Shown: positions 63,660 through 64,000 of the stretch, in pieces
Position numbering within the stretch: the stretch's first letter is position 1
How the letters are laid out: each line of letters opens with the position of its first letter
Assembly: GCF_014138625.1 (NCBI RefSeq)
Contig: NZ_JACJHY010000016.1
Span: 92,336-156,335, forward strand
Direction: 5' to 3'
DNA length: 64,000 nt
Source: Aminobacter ciceronei
GTDB taxonomy: Bacteria; Pseudomonadota; Alphaproteobacteria; Rhizobiales; Rhizobiaceae
Program-made: the position numbers and the translations under genes
Notes under the pieces: generated by a model
What the model was told of the DNA's origin: nothing
Seen by the model: the letters and a program-made list of their open reading frames with translations, nothing else
Databases searched by the model: none

Positions 63660-64000
63660 ATGCTCCGAGTTGAAGGCGTGCTTGGCAGCCGAAGCGATCC
63701 GGCAATGCATGAGGCGATCCATCATCTCGAACACCACCACGCCGTGGAGTTCGTGACGGTGGCCGTCGGCGATCTCGACCGCCGGCGGCTGATGGCGCGA
63801 ACCGACAAGGGTGAGGAGGTGGCGATCACCTTGCCGCGCGACCAGAAACTGCATGACGGCGCCGTGCTGGTGCTCGACCATCATCGCGCCGTGATCGTAC
63901 GCGCTGGCGAGCAGCGCTGGCTGAGATTCACGCCGCGTTCGGCAAGCGACGCGCTTGAACTCGGCTATCACGCCGGCAACCTGCACTGGCGGGTGCGTTT
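63660..64000 (+). CDS. ureE: Urease accessory protein UreE (3' end outside window)
   Basis: The first 113 codons of a nickel-delivery protein for urease. LMARTDKGEEVAITLPRDQKLHDGAVLVLDHHRAVIVRAGEQRWLRF (about 45-90) and the conserved ELGYHAGNLHWRVRF (about 100-113), which holds the central metal histidine in the GNxHW motif, identify UreE. The start ATG follows AGAAAGGATTTTGAG. Its place behind urtABCDE-like genes supports urea as the transported substrate; urease structural genes may lie to the right. Confidence 0.85.
   Translation, partial: MLRVEGVLGSRSDPAMHEAIHHLEHHHAVEFVTVAVGDLDRRRLMARTDKGEEVAITLPRDQKLHDGAVLVLDHHRAVIVRAGEQRWLRFTPRSASDALELGYHAGNLHWRVR

Noticed and set aside
63606..63986. 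Minus-strand frame at the right edge
   Set aside because: The plus strand here encodes UreE with its conserved metal motif, so the minus frame is only its shadow.

Overview
The window is high-GC and tightly packed, with many ATGA/GTGA start-stop overlaps. Gene families and arrangement point to an alphaproteobacterium of the Rhizobiales, most likely Phyllobacteriaceae (Mesorhizobium/Aminobacter-like). The basis is an ECF11-type RpoE-ChrR pair, many ABC importers with dedicated catabolic enzymes, a DUF1403/ScpB-like pair and a RES-Xre toxin-antitoxin pair. I see no tRNA, rRNA, insertion sequence, integrase or CRISPR array. The species call is inference.

Layout. (1) 1-2843: a singlet-oxygen-type stress locus (FAD oxidoreductase cut by the left edge, diverging from rpoE-chrR-DUF2177), with a divergent pair of RpoE-type promoters. 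(2) 2987-13067: a LysR regulator facing a nine-gene block (aldehyde dehydrogenase, altered M19 dipeptidase homologue, a 564-residue protein of unknown function, DUF3726 protein, Ldh2-type dehydrogenase, glycine-betaine-type ABC importer), followed by relics of a LysR gene and a GMC/choline dehydrogenase gene. (3) 13948-21668: ROK repressor with a XylR-like operator, M20 hydrolase, two tandem binding proteins, ribose-type permease, YhfX-like PLP enzyme and ATPase. (4) 22171-28537: LysR, nitrilase-family amidase, RraA-like protein and a polyamine-type ABC importer, then a decayed FdhF-like gene with a small intact gene coupled to it. (5) 29847-39027: a dipeptide-type importer with a cog3964 amidohydrolase, Rid protein, inverted IclR gene, SelA-like PLP enzyme and a fused double ATPase; the two promoter regions share a 20-bp palindrome. 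(6) 39210-45632: DUF1403-ScpB pair, RES-Xre pair, GGDEF-EAL protein with a periplasmic Moco-fold partner, and a QueD-like protein. (7) 45669-56195: MocR regulator facing a branched-chain-type importer, Asp/Glu/hydantoin racemase, PuuE-like allantoinase, AllC-like amidohydrolase and M20 hydrolase. (8) 56461-64000: AmiC-like sensor, AmiR-like ANTAR antiterminator, a leader with paired hexaloop hairpins and a terminator, then urtABCDE-like genes and the start of ureE.

How the genes fit together. Six ABC importers dominate, each beside a regulator and hydrolases, racemases or dehydrogenases for nitrogen-containing organics (betaine-like compounds, amides, acylated amino acids, ureides, urea). Regions 7 and 8 form a logical chain from ureides to urea to urease. 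Five of the seven binding-protein genes are followed at once by a perfect GC-rich stem-loop, suggesting a shared way of giving the binding protein more mRNA than the membrane components. The most distinctive finds are the ANTAR leader in front of the urea importer, the IclR operator pair, the partnerless ScpB-like/DUF1403 unit, and the unknown catabolic block in region 2.
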